Of a stretch of DNA of 64,000 nt, positions 57,201 to 64,000 are shown in pieces; positions within the stretch are counted from its first letter, which is position 1; the number at the start of each line of letters is the position of its first letter. Origin of the DNA: Clostridia bacterium (GTDB lineage Bacteria; Bacillota; Clostridia; Oscillospirales; Acutalibacteraceae); assembly GCA_017441385.1 (NCBI GenBank), contig JAFRXY010000072.1, positions 57,736 through 121,735 on the forward strand, written 5' to 3'. Both the position numbers and the translations under genes were made by a program. Below the pieces are notes generated by a model. That model saw only the letters and a list, made by a program, of their open reading frames with translations. It was not told the origin of the DNA and did no database searches.

Positions 57201-58321
57201 ACGGCATAGCTCATCTTACGGCAGATCAGCAGCTTGCCGCTGCTGTTCATGATATCGGCGTAGAGATGGTAGGTTCCTGCTTTGGTCGGTTTCCATTCAC
57301 AGGAATTGGCGGTGGAAACATCCTGAATGCGCTCCCAGCTGCCTCCGCACTCGGAGTAGAATTTATACTTCGCGCCGCCCGTCGCGGTGAGTCTGACGGA
57401 TGTGTTTTGTACCTGCGGCGACGGCAGCGAGACGGTAAAGGAAGTGTCGGTGCCGGTCAGCTTTTTCTCGCTCACGGCGTTTTCAATGGCTGTCCATGTG
57501 ACCTTGCCGCAGTATCCGTCGACCGGCGACACATTGTGGTCGGTCTGGAAGCTCCTGACGACAGCGTCAGTCGCGGGGCCGAACCAGCCGTCCGGGTCGA
57601 TGCTGTAGCCCAGGTATTTCAGGCACATCTGCATGTAAAGCACGTCGTCGCCGTTCATCTGGCCGGACGTGCTTTTGTAATACAGCGTCCGGCTGAACGC
57701 CACCTTGTAAGCATCCGGATCGCCGGGTGAAACGGTGGAATTCAGCGTGCATTTCGGAGAAACAAGATACCAGTATCTTGATGCGTTTTCGATAGTGACC
57801 GAATGGGCCTTGCTGATATTGATACGTCCCTTGGCAATGCCGCTGGCCGGGTCTGCGCAATAGAACACCCCGTCGGTATAGTCGGTCAGAAGCACGGCGT
57901 GCGGAGGGTCCTCAGTCCTGAATATCTCTATACCTTCCGGGTGTTTCTCCAACATGGAAATCAGCCATGCTTTTCTGTCGGTTTTCTCAGGAATGAGGTC
58001 ACTTTTTATATTGTAGGTAATACCGTTATGCTTATAGCTGAAGTCCCATGACAATCCTTCTGACATCCAAGCGACTTTTTTCACATCAGCTGCGGTGATG
58101 GACGCCCAGTCGGGGTCGCCCTGCAAAATGGCGGCGCGCCGGATAATCATGGTGGCGGCAACAAGCGTACATTTGCCGCTCTCGGTCTGCTTGAGGAAGA
58201 CCGAAGGCTGATTGATGTCGTCAAATGTCGCCGCATAGACCTTCCGGGTGAAGGTTCCCTCCGGCAGCAGCATGGCGAGCATGGCGAAGACGAGTAACAG
58301 GGAAATGGCTCTTTTTTTCAT
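54275..58321 (-). CDS. Secreted C39-like peptidase / peptidoglycan-binding protein with 12 triple-tyrosine-type repeats
   Basis: A 1348-residue exported protein. The signal peptide (residues 1-30) ends near VYAAT. Residues about 35-195 are a papain-like C39-type domain with Cys51 in TESGKCTLVAAT, His141 in PPHAVLLTDYTDG and Asp157 in FYCADPASG. Residues about 214-283 are a peptidoglycan-binding domain (VLYMQMCLKYLGYSIDPDGW, GYCGKVTWTAIENAV). Residues 300-1348 are twelve beta-sandwich repeats of about 85 residues, each with YKFYxExxGxW, a central 'C/F.W.P' and a final 'GxYxLYxDxxDxxG', as in triple-tyrosine-motif modules. Repeats 7-9 and 10-12 are a duplicated three-module block. The start follows AAAGGA. 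Likely a surface or matrix protein that binds wall glycan and cleaves or processes peptides. Confidence 0.82.
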   Translation of the reverse strand: MKKRAISLLLVFAMLAMLLPEGTFTRKVYAATFDDINQPSVFLKQTESGKCTLVAATMIIRRAAILQGDPDWASITAADVKKVAWMSEGLSWDFSYKHNGITYNIKSDLIPEKTDRKAWLISMLEKHPEGIEIFRTEDPPHAVLLTDYTDGVFYCADPASGIAKGRINISKAHSVTIENASRYWYLVSPKCTLNSTVSPGDPDAYKVAFSRTLYYKSTSGQMNGDDVLYMQMCLKYLGYSIDPDGWFGPATDAVVRSFQTDHNVSPVDGYCGKVTWTAIENAVSEKKLTGTDTSFTVSLPSPQVQNTSVRLTATGGAKYKFYSECGGSWERIQDVSTANSCEWKPTKAGTYHLYADIMNSSGKLLICRKMSYAVTEATFTADANSPQELGATVKLTATGGAKYKFYTECGGVWERIQDVSANNTCEWTPAKSGTYHVYVDIMDGSGNVLLCKQKTYLIVNAKLTAGPSSPQELGATVKLTASGGEKYKFYSERGGTWELMQDVSTARSCQWTPAKAGTYHIYADIMDGEGNVLLCKKITYVIVKATLTAGPSSPQEVGTTVNLTASGGEKYKFYSERGGTWEVIRNISNENSCQWTPDKAGSYHLYVDVSDGSGNLLATKSIPYTVIRTTLTAGPASPQELGAAVKLTATGGEKYKFYSECGGTWEVIRDISNENSCQWTPAKAGTYHIYADIMDGSGNVMVCRKMKYVIVKATFTANLASPQDAGTSIQLTATGGQSYKFYSERSGKWEVIQDTSGSNTCNWRPTEIGTYNLYADIMDSNGEMLVCRRMNYVIWKAELRATLTEQYASPQKAGTTVRLYVKATGSKGGIRYRFYCERDGLWTRLRDFEAGSAYDWHATTPGIYTLYCDVQDDSGQTVCVKKNYLIINGTEFVADLRADRVEGETGTAMKLTASTFNGSGTVKYKFYWEKDGVWTSLRDYSTQNSFAWTPVKSGEYHLYVDAKDTSGKLASKRLNLTVAQGPLKIMSFTADNTSPLTGSGVRLDCIAVGGSGDVTYTFYCESGGNWVRIQDFGSQSSVVWKPAKAGDYTVYAEARDAGGAVERRSLHVSVTDELKATLTALLTSPQPAGTTVRLHVNATGGRGALKYKFYSECNGIWTKLWDYDTKNTYNWHATAVGTHTLYCDVKDSSGKVVCSKLSYKIVKGTAFVADLNANRVSGQYTGTEIRLMANSINAGGTVKYKYYVEKDGQWSRLKNFSTQDYFLWTPTEAGFYNLYLDAKDENGHTASKRLCFTVESGTPLKIKSLTASSYSPTKETQVKLTGTTTGGLSPVTYKFYYEYNGEWVKIKDFSEARTCTFTPKKAGTYHVYMDAIDGKKNIQCQMIKVVVK
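54278..57424 (-). repeat. Twelve ~255-bp coding repeats
   Basis: This segment encodes the twelve triple-tyrosine-type modules. Modules 1-6 (high coordinates) are one subtype with short linkers such as TAGPSSPQELG. Modules 7-9 and 10-12 correspond pairwise (for example FVADLRADRV with FVADLNANRV), showing a roughly 800-bp block duplication. Modules 3-5 are the most alike. Confidence 0.85.
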
Positions 58322-58360
58322 GAATCTTTTTTCCTTTTTTCATTATGTGATCATATCAAC

Positions 58361-58416
58361 AAAAAAAACAAAAATGCCCGGCGCTTTTCCTCAACCAATG
58401 GAAATTGTGTCGGGCA
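58361..58416 (-). terminator. Terminator of the EAL gene
   Basis: Stem TGCCCG with CGGGCA and a 30-nt partly paired loop, followed on the minus strand by TTTTTGTTTTTTTT. Modest stem but a long T-run. Confidence 0.6.
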
Positions 58417-58441
58417 ATGGTATTCAAAAACAGATTGGTAA

Positions 58442-60760
58442 TTATTTGCCGCCGATTCTGTGGCTTGCCATGTATTCCTCAAAGTCCTTGGCGGAAATGG
58501 GTTTGGAATAGAAATACCCCTGAATGAGATCGCATTCGGTGGTTTTGAGGAAATCCACCTGCTCCTGCGTTTCTATTCCTTCGGCCACCACCGTCATATC
58601 CAGCGACTTGGCGAGGTCGATGATATTCTTGACCACAATATTGGCACGATGCGCGTCAGTGACATTGCGGAAGAATTCGCCGTCAATCTTGAGCGTGTCA
58701 AAGGGCAGCTCTTTCAGCAGGTTCAATGAGGAATAGCCCGAACCGAAATCATCCATCGAAACGGGGAATCCCATGGAGCGCAGTTTGGCGATAGTTGAAA
58801 TCAGTACGTCCATATCGTCAAAGCAGGCGCTTTCTGTCAGTTCGATGTCGATATACCTGTGAGGAACATTGTATTTGTCAACAATAGCACAGATATCGTG
58901 GGCAAGATGGGGGTCGCTTAGCTGAACGCGGGAGACATTGACCGAGATGGGAACGGCTTTGTAGCCCTTGCGAAGGCGGTTGCGCTGGAAAATACAGAGC
59001 TGCTCCAGAATGTAATTGTCCACCGGCCCGACAAAGCCGTTTTTCTCAAACAGCGGAATGAACTTGCCGGGGGAGATAAATCCCTTCTCAGGGCTGATCC
59101 AGCGAACCAGTGCCTCCGCTCCGCCGAGAGCGCCGTCGCTGACACGGTGCTTCGGCTGGAGGAACAGCTTGAATTCGTCCTTTTCCAGCGCGACATGCAT
59201 CATTTTTTCCAGTTCTTGTTCCTCCGTCATCTGATTGCGAATCTTTTCATCAAAGTAGGTCACGGTATTGACCTTTGTGTCTTCCGCCGCCTGTTCGGCT
59301 ATGGTCGCCATATCGACAGCGTGGGTGATGTCCCTTTCGTTTTCGTCCATCAGATACACGCCGACCGAAAGAGATATGTTCTCACTGTTCGGTGCGTCTT
59401 TGACAAGTGAAAACAGATCGTCTATCCGCCTGTCCAATTCAGCTCGCGATGAATAATTCCACAGCGCTACGAATATATCCACACTTTTCCGCGCAGACAT
59501 CTCGCGGGAGGAACACATAAGCTCCAGCGTTTCAGCCATGTATTTCAGCAGACTGTCGCCCGCCTTGTGTCCGTAATAATCGTTGTAGACAGTGAAGCGG
59601 TTGATATCGATGCAGAGAGCGGCGCGTTTGCTTTTCCACCAGCTCTTGCTGCTAAGTCCGGAATTGCATACCGCTACGAATTTCTGCCAGTTGGAGCGAC
59701 CGGTGATCTCATCCCGGTAGGCAAGGGCGGTGATATTTTTTCCGCTTTTCCATTGCAGCAGCAGCATGATAATCATCGCCGCAAGGAATATCGCAACAAT
59801 GCCGAAAAGAAGAACGCGGCTGAGAATAATGAAGGAAACCGTGCTTTCGGACAGGTTGACGGAGCGCACATAAAAGAGCGTCCAGCCGTTTGTCGCAAGC
59901 CGTTTCTTGAAATAAATACTGCTGACGTTATCCTTATCGCCCAGCCAGCTGAGAAATCCTCTGGAATTGGTGATATCTCCTGCATAGTAATCGGTCGTCA
60001 CCTTGAGCACCTTGGGAGCGCCCTCCTCAGAGGCTTCCTCCGTGAGGACTTCTACCTCCCGGTAACCCGGGTCGCTGCCGTCGGCATATCGGCTGCTCCT
60101 GACTGATTCATAAAAAGCCGAGCCGTTCGCGGAACGCGACGACATAATCAATGAACCGGACCCGTCCAGAATATACATACCGGAATAGGGATTCACGGCG
60201 TAATCAGTGAAGTCGGACACATTCAGCTCGGCGGGAACAAATCCCATGAGCACGGCAATAACGCCTTCCTCGCCTGTGACGGGGGCATAATAGACAATGG
60301 CGCTCCTGCCGTCGTCCAGCACACCGCTCTGCGCTTTTTCCGAAATCCCCGATTCACCTGCAACCGCTTTGGTAAAATAGCCGATACCGCTCACGGTGAA
60401 GGCGCTGCCTTTGTAATCAAAAGCATTGCCTTCCAAATCGGATAGCAGCAGCTTTTCAAAACCGCCGGTTCCGGCAATTTTTTTCAGTTCCCTGCGTTTT
60501 TTTTCCAACAGCTTGTCAAAGCTCTTTTCGGAGCCGGACAGCGAAACGGCAGACGATGAAATCAAATCTGCTTTGGCGTCAATATCCTTCTGCACTTTGG
60601 CGGCCGCCTGCTGCATGGAGAGCTTGTTTTCATCTATTTTGTCGCGCATCATGCTGTCATCAGCCGAATTGATCAATATTACGCTGAAAACCGCTACAAT
60701 CACGCACAGCACCACACTGGCCGCGATCATCACAGGAAGTCTGTTTTTCTGAGGCTTCAA
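58442..60760 (-). CDS. Membrane c-di-GMP phosphodiesterase (Cache - degenerate GGDEF - EAL)
   Basis: A 772-residue sensor. TM1 (about 10-32) and TM2 (about 314-342) bracket an extracellular Cache-like ligand domain. The GGDEF domain (about 350-505) is inactive: the signature site reads ARKSVDIF. The EAL domain (about 515-765) is intact: GAEALVRW (EAL), PISVNVSRVQL, YIDIELTESACF, SMDDFGSGYSSL (DDFG), LKIDGEF, VVAEGIETQEQ and LIQGYFYSKP hold the catalytic Glu, Asp and Lys residues. It should hydrolyse c-di-GMP under control of an external signal. The start is TTG 60760 after GGGAG. The large secreted repeat protein lies immediately downstream and is a candidate target. Confidence 0.92.
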   Translation of the reverse strand: MKPQKNRLPVMIAASVVLCVIVAVFSVILINSADDSMMRDKIDENKLSMQQAAAKVQKDIDAKADLISSSAVSLSGSEKSFDKLLEKKRRELKKIAGTGGFEKLLLSDLEGNAFDYKGSAFTVSGIGYFTKAVAGESGISEKAQSGVLDDGRSAIVYYAPVTGEEGVIAVLMGFVPAELNVSDFTDYAVNPYSGMYILDGSGSLIMSSRSANGSAFYESVRSSRYADGSDPGYREVEVLTEEASEEGAPKVLKVTTDYYAGDITNSRGFLSWLGDKDNVSSIYFKKRLATNGWTLFYVRSVNLSESTVSFIILSRVLLFGIVAIFLAAMIIMLLLQWKSGKNITALAYRDEITGRSNWQKFVAVCNSGLSSKSWWKSKRAALCIDINRFTVYNDYYGHKAGDSLLKYMAETLELMCSSREMSARKSVDIFVALWNYSSRAELDRRIDDLFSLVKDAPNSENISLSVGVYLMDENERDITHAVDMATIAEQAAEDTKVNTVTYFDEKIRNQMTEEQELEKMMHVALEKDEFKLFLQPKHRVSDGALGGAEALVRWISPEKGFISPGKFIPLFEKNGFVGPVDNYILEQLCIFQRNRLRKGYKAVPISVNVSRVQLSDPHLAHDICAIVDKYNVPHRYIDIELTESACFDDMDVLISTIAKLRSMGFPVSMDDFGSGYSSLNLLKELPFDTLKIDGEFFRNVTDAHRANIVVKNIIDLAKSLDMTVVAEGIETQEQVDFLKTTECDLIQGYFYSKPISAKDFEEYMASHRIGGK

Positions 60761-60794
60761 ATTATGTCACTCCCACTTTTGCATATCTTTCATT

Positions 60795-60823
60795 ATCATA
60801 TCATAAACGATAAACGATTTCAA
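60795..60823 (-). promoter_or_regulatory. Promoter of the EAL gene
   Basis: On the minus strand TTGAAA, 17-nt spacer, TATGAT, about 35 bp before TTG 60760. Confidence 0.7.
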
Positions 60824-60932
60824 CACAGATTATACAATTTTTTTATTATTTACATAATCGAAATTATTATTTTTACTTAAATCCTGATTTTACTGTATAG
60901 TATATTCCCGAAAAAATCTTTTCCTCAGACGC

Positions 60933-60961
60933 TTTACTTTTTGGCGTTTATAATGTATAAT
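60933..60961 (+). promoter_or_regulatory. SigA-type promoter of prfB
   Basis: TTTACT, 17-nt spacer, TATAAT. The leader is about 40 nt. Confidence 0.72.
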
Positions 60962-61005
60962 AATTTTTATCTGAAATTACGCAACGAAAGGCTGAACGAA
61001 TAAAC

Positions 61006-62130
61006 ATGCTGCAATTTGAAGAACTGATGCTGACTCTGAAAAATGTAAAGCCCGACATAGACGATCTCAGAGAAGCTCTGGGCTACGACAAGCTTTCCGC
61101 CGAGGTGGCGGATCTGGAGCAGAAGGCCGCCGCTCCCGGCTTCTGGGACGATATGGAAAATTCCCAGAAAATCCTCAAGCGCACGGCAAGTCTTAAGGGA
61201 AAGATAGCCGCCTTTGACGCCATCACCAGCAAATACGACGACACCATGACCCTCATCGAGCTTGGCAACGAAGAAGAAGAACTGGAACTTCTGGAAGAAG
61301 CACAGACGGAAGTGGATGCCATCAAAAAATCCGTTGAGGAGCTTCGCCTTACCACCCTGCTGACAGGCGAGTACGACTCGAACAACGCCATTCTGACCTT
61401 CCACGCCGGCGCCGGCGGCACGGAGGCGCAGGACTGGGCTGAAATGCTCTTTCGCATGTATAACCGCTGGGGCGAACGTCACGGCTTCAAGGTCAAGACC
61501 ATAGACTATCTCGACGGCGATGAAGCAGGGCTAAAAAGCGCCTCCATTCTCATCGAAGGCACCAATGCGTACGGATATCTCAAATGCGAGATGGGCGTTC
61601 ACAGGCTTGTGCGTATTTCCCCCTTTGATTCCTCGGGCCGCAGGCACACTTCCTTTGCCTCGCTGGAAGTCATGCCGGAAATCGACGACGATGTGGATGT
61701 GGAAATCCGTCCGGAAGATCTTCACATCGACACCTACCGTTCCAGCGGCGCGGGCGGACAGCACATCAACAAGACCGATTCCGCCGTCAGAATCACCCAC
61801 ATTCCCACCGGCATCGTCTGCGCCTGCCAGAACGAACGCAGTCAGGTGCAGAACAAGGCAATGGCGATGAAAATGCTTAAATCCAAGCTGATGGAAATTA
61901 AAGAACGCGAAAACCTTGAGAAAATCGAGGATATCAAGGGCGTTCAGAAGGAAATTGCATGGGGCAGTCAGATACGTTCCTATGTTTTCATGCCATACAC
62001 CCTTGCAAAGGATCACCGCACCGGATACGAGATGGGCAACATCAACGCGGTCATGGATGGCGACATCGACGGATTTATCAACGCCTATCTCAAAGCGCAG
62101 AGCCTCAACGCGCTGGGCAATTTCGAATAA
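61006..62130 (+). CDS. prfB: Peptide chain release factor 2 (no programmed frameshift)
   Basis: Class I release factor for UGA and UAA. The 374-residue frame is continuous from ATG 61006. The GGQ catalytic motif is at 250-252 (SSGAGGQHINKTDSAVRITH), and the codon-recognition tripeptide SPF at 205-207 in RISPFDSSGRRHTSFASLEV identifies RF2 rather than RF1. The usual in-frame UGA near codon 25 with its SD-like AGGGGG is absent, so the +1 frameshift autoregulation known from E. coli and Bacillus does not operate here. Confidence 0.97.
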   Translation: MLQFEELMLTLKNVKPDIDDLREALGYDKLSAEVADLEQKAAAPGFWDDMENSQKILKRTASLKGKIAAFDAITSKYDDTMTLIELGNEEEELELLEEAQTEVDAIKKSVEELRLTTLLTGEYDSNNAILTFHAGAGGTEAQDWAEMLFRMYNRWGERHGFKVKTIDYLDGDEAGLKSASILIEGTNAYGYLKCEMGVHRLVRISPFDSSGRRHTSFASLEVMPEIDDDVDVEIRPEDLHIDTYRSSGAGGQHINKTDSAVRITHIPTGIVCACQNERSQVQNKAMAMKMLKSKLMEIKERENLEKIEDIKGVQKEIAWGSQIRSYVFMPYTLAKDHRTGYEMGNINAVMDGDIDGFINAYLKAQSLNALGNFE

Positions 62131-62154
62131 TCACCACAAGGAAGTGGCACTATT

Positions 62155-62631
62155 ATGTTTTACATCGGAGAGATAGCCGCTCTTCTGATCTGCTGGCTGT
62201 TCTACTGCGAATTCTATTGGATGATAGAACAAAAGGTGCTGAAAGCATGCAGCAGGCAATACATTGACAAGCGGTGCAGATCATTTGCCGACCGTCTGTT
62301 TTTCACACCGGTCAGCGGCAAGGCAAAACTGGGATTTCTTTACTATTTCAACAGAATACTTGTTTATTATCTGACTGTACTCACATTCCTTCACATAGTT
62401 CTGGGCTGGTCGGAAACGATACAGGGGTTCGTGAGAATACTTACCACCCTGACGGTCATCGGACTCGGCATAACAGCCGCCGCCAAATCACCCTCCAGCA
62501 CGGAAAACATCTGCACCAATCTCGGGGTTTCTTCCAAAAAAAACATCCTCTTGCTAAAAATCCTTTCTTTTGCTTCCATCATACTGCTGATGATCGTATA
62601 TCTCTATTTTACATGGGCATACCTCGGCTGA
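62155..62631 (+). CDS. Hypothetical small membrane protein
   Basis: A 158-residue protein with hydrophobic helices at about 1-25, 62-85, 90-110 and 130-155 and a basic cytoplasmic-type loop (KACSRQYIDKRCRSFADRL). Start ATG 62155 is preceded by AAGGAAG, 24 nt after the prfB stop, so it is probably in the prfB transcript. I do not recognise the family. Confidence 0.65.
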   Translation: MFYIGEIAALLICWLFYCEFYWMIEQKVLKACSRQYIDKRCRSFADRLFFTPVSGKAKLGFLYYFNRILVYYLTVLTFLHIVLGWSETIQGFVRILTTLTVIGLGITAAAKSPSSTENICTNLGVSSKKNILLLKILSFASIILLMIVYLYFTWAYLG

Positions 62632-62676
62632 TCGATCAAAACAATAACATATTTTTCATAAATTCCAATAAAAGTC

Positions 62677-62705
62677 TTTACTTTTTTCATCGGAATGTGT
62701 ATAAT
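62677..62705 (+). promoter_or_regulatory. SigA-type promoter of the TIR gene
   Basis: TTTACT, 17-nt spacer, TATAAT, about 30 bp before TTG 62737. Confidence 0.7.
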
Positions 62706-62736
62706 ATAATAAAATAATGCTGTGGAGGTTTTTGAA

Positions 62737-63537
62737 TTGAATATAATCAAAAAGCCAATCAAGTCCTTCAAGGGCGACGGCAAGTTTGTTTACGTCTGCT
62801 ATTCGCTCGAGGACAGCGAAGTTGTCTTCCCGATCCTGACCAAACTCGACGAGCGCAGATTCCGTGTCAGATATGACGAGTGCAATCAGGAGGAGGTCAA
62901 GGTTGACGCCCTTCGCAAACATAACATCAAAAACTGTGAGATTTTTCTTGCTTTCCTCTCCAAGAAGGCGCTAGAATCACCTTACGTCGTCAATCAGCTT
63001 GAGATGTCGCAGTCCTTTGAAGCAAACATCTTTCTGGTATACATCGACGGGCAGGAAACCGCTGACAGCGCTTCACGCATTTTCGGCCCGGATGTCAAAG
63101 GCATCCGGCTCGACGAAACCGATGACGATACATTGATGGGCGTTCTTGACCAGCTGCTCAAGGATTGTCAGGAGCCTGAGAAGATCGAGGAACGCGTATT
63201 GACTTACGAGGAGCTGCTCGATGAAGTCTATCCTGAACAGGAAAACGCCAACAAGGATTCATTTGTCAACAATACCGATCAGGAAAATGACAACATCAAG
63301 CGATCCGCCGCTTCCGCCAAAAAAGCCGCGTCCATGGCAAAGACACAGAAGAGACAGAAAAACGGAAGATCCTTCATTAACGCCATTCTTGTTGTGGGTG
63401 TGATGGCTCTTATCGCTTTCCTCATCTATCTTTTCTTTGGCGAACAGATCAGCCAGATGCTCAGTGAAGACAACAGGGTGGTCAATTTCATTGCCGCTCC
63501 CACTGTTTTTTCACATCTTTTCGGTTGGATTCTCTGA
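62737..63537 (+). CDS. Membrane-anchored TIR-domain protein, expected catalytic Glu replaced
   Basis: A 266-residue protein started at TTG 62737, 8 nt after GGAGG. Residues about 12-145 are a TIR domain (KFVYVCYSLEDSEVVFPILT, RRFRVRYDE, CEIFLAFLSKKALESPYVVN, NIFLVYIDG). In TIR NADases the catalytic Glu follows a 'S.W/Y..' turn in the next helix; here the segment is SPYVVNQLEMSQ, with Gln at that position. A charged linker (about 150-212) leads to one membrane helix (about 216-238) and a short C-terminus. It may be a signalling or scaffold TIR rather than an NAD-degrading effector. No partner Thoeris-type gene is visible. Confidence 0.78.
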   Translation: MNIIKKPIKSFKGDGKFVYVCYSLEDSEVVFPILTKLDERRFRVRYDECNQEEVKVDALRKHNIKNCEIFLAFLSKKALESPYVVNQLEMSQSFEANIFLVYIDGQETADSASRIFGPDVKGIRLDETDDDTLMGVLDQLLKDCQEPEKIEERVLTYEELLDEVYPEQENANKDSFVNNTDQENDNIKRSAASAKKAASMAKTQKRQKNGRSFINAILVVGVMALIAFLIYLFFGEQISQMLSEDNRVVNFIAAPTVFSHLFGWIL

Positions 63538-63560
63538 TTTTTTTACCCATCCAAACTTCA

Positions 63561-63607
63561 AAAAACATGCGCAGTTTATTGGTTGGCTGCGCATGTTTTT
63601 ATTATTT
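63561..63607 (+). terminator. Rho-independent terminator of the TIR gene
   Basis: A perfect stem AACATGCGCAG with CTGCGCATGTT, 12-nt loop, then TTTATTATTTT. Confidence 0.9.
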
Positions 63608-63612
63608 TAGCA

Positions 63613-63656
63613 AAACGCCCCCGTTTCAATTCCATTGGCGGAAATGAAACGGGGGC
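63613..63656 (-). terminator. Rho-independent terminator of the Pro/Glu-rich gene
   Basis: A perfect 12-bp stem GCCCCCGTTTCA with TGAAACGGGGGC, followed on the minus strand by GTTTTG. It lies 30 bp after the stop of the last gene. Confidence 0.8.
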
Positions 63657-63686
63657 ATCTCATTGAATTGTATCCTTGTTAATTAA

Positions 63687-64000
63687 TTATTCGTCGTCTT
63701 CCACCTCGACGGTAACTCTGCGTACCTTTACCTTGACTTTCTGTACGCGGCGGGTATATTCGCCAAGCTTTCCGAGGGCGTCCAAGTCCTTTATCATGTC
63801 GTCGTCGGTGTATTCAACCGGCGTAGTGCGTTCCACAGGCTCGACCACCGGCAGTTTCTCCACAACAGGAGGAACGTATTCCGGTTCGGGATCCTTCTCG
63901 GCAAACTCGTCGGTCGGGTAATACTTTTCGGGATAGCTGATAACGGGATCCATATCCGGCGCGGCCGGCATGGGAATCGGCTCCGGCTCCGGCTCCGGCT
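63687..64000 (-). CDS. C-terminal end of a Pro/Glu-rich protein (runs off window)
   Basis: The frame is open from the window edge to the stop at 63687, 104 codons. It begins in PEPEPEPIPMPAAPDMDP (encoded by a tandem CCGGCT-type repeat) and continues with acidic Pro/Glu sequence (YPTDEFAEKDPEPEYVPPVV), then a basic/acidic end LGEYTRRVQKVKVKVRRVTV. The ATG at 63971 is probably internal, because no ribosome-binding site precedes it and the Pro-Glu repeat runs through it. Function cannot be judged from this tail. Confidence 0.6.
   Translation of the reverse strand, partial: PEPEPEPIPMPAAPDMDPVISYPEKYYPTDEFAEKDPEPEYVPPVVEKLPVVEPVERTTPVEYTDDDMIKDLDALGKLGEYTRRVQKVKVKVRRVTVEVEDDE

Noticed and set aside
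55751..57730. 659-codon frame antisense to the repeat protein
   Set aside because: It repeats with the same period as the sense repeats, as expected for a shadow frame; no SD and no start context.
1..64000. CRISPR arrays, tRNA or rRNA genes
   Set aside because: I looked for regularly spaced direct repeats, cloverleaf-type segments and rRNA motifs and saw none; a tRNAscan/Infernal run would be needed to exclude them fully.

Overview
The window is a stretch of chromosome from a Gram-positive, monoderm member of the Clostridia, probably an Oscillospiraceae/Ruminococcaceae-type gut bacterium. The supporting evidence is the ylm-type cell-division cluster (yggS-sepF-ylmH-divIVA-ileS), an endonuclease-type MutL next to MutS, SD-led TTG/GTG starts at many genes, teichoic-acid-type CDP-glycerol transferases, many consensus SigA promoters (TTGACA-17-TATAAT) and GC-rich hairpin/T-run terminators. 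I saw no rRNA, tRNA or CRISPR array. The organism assignment is inference from gene content only.

Region 1 (1-13.8 kb, minus strand) is one long housekeeping run. It starts from a promoter at 13.8 kb: mutS, tatD, a small toxin-tail/immunity-like pair, mutL, miaA, a HlyD-like protein, yggS, sepF, ylmH, divIVA and ileS (cut by the window edge). It combines mismatch repair, tRNA modification and septum placement. ylmG/yggT, usually found between sepF and ylmH, is absent.

Region 2 (13.9-22.8 kb) holds a DUF2975-like membrane protein with a 21-bp tandem repeat in its tail, queH, an ArsC/Spx-like protein, a fused CDP-glycerol transferase/GT4 glycosyltransferase, a DUF4352-like secreted protein, a divergent EF-G (EF-G2 type) and a zinc-ribbon membrane protein whose L,D-transpeptidase-like domain has lost both catalytic residues. 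A 42-bp dispersed hairpin repeat with compensatory changes lies in three gene-to-gene gaps here and in region 1.

Region 3 (22.8-30.1 kb) has a minus-strand envelope operon (transglutaminase-like, DUF4358 lipoprotein, MBOAT O-acyltransferase, DHHW protein). Next come thioredoxin with a Crp/Fnr regulator and a perfect operator-like palindrome, then a phage-like regulatory switch: a self-cleaving-type S24 repressor facing a Cro-like protein, a Cys-rich peptide and a sigma-region-4-like protein, with two TTCC-N6-GGAA sites between them.

Region 4 (30.2-39.3 kb) is a minus-strand surface-glycan cluster: DUF4422 transferase, LicD, pyruvyl transferase, CDP-glycerol transferase, GT2, Wzx flippase, UDP-galactopyranose mutase and an NAD-dependent epimerase. 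A 161-bp MITE-like element with perfect 18-bp terminal inverted repeats lies just beyond it.

Region 5 (39.3-54.2 kb) has a Na/Pi cotransporter, a SWIM-SNF2 helicase, a zinc-ribbon/discoidin-like membrane protein, an AIM24-family protein, a divergent GH3 glycosidase with a small partner, and gltX and glnS with two small accessory genes between them.

Region 6 (54.2-64 kb) has a 1348-residue secreted protein (C39-like peptidase, peptidoglycan-binding domain, twelve triple-tyrosine-type repeats), a membrane c-di-GMP phosphodiesterase with a degenerate GGDEF, prfB without the programmed frameshift, a small membrane protein, a membrane-anchored TIR protein whose expected catalytic Glu is Gln, and the 3' end of a Pro/Glu-rich protein.
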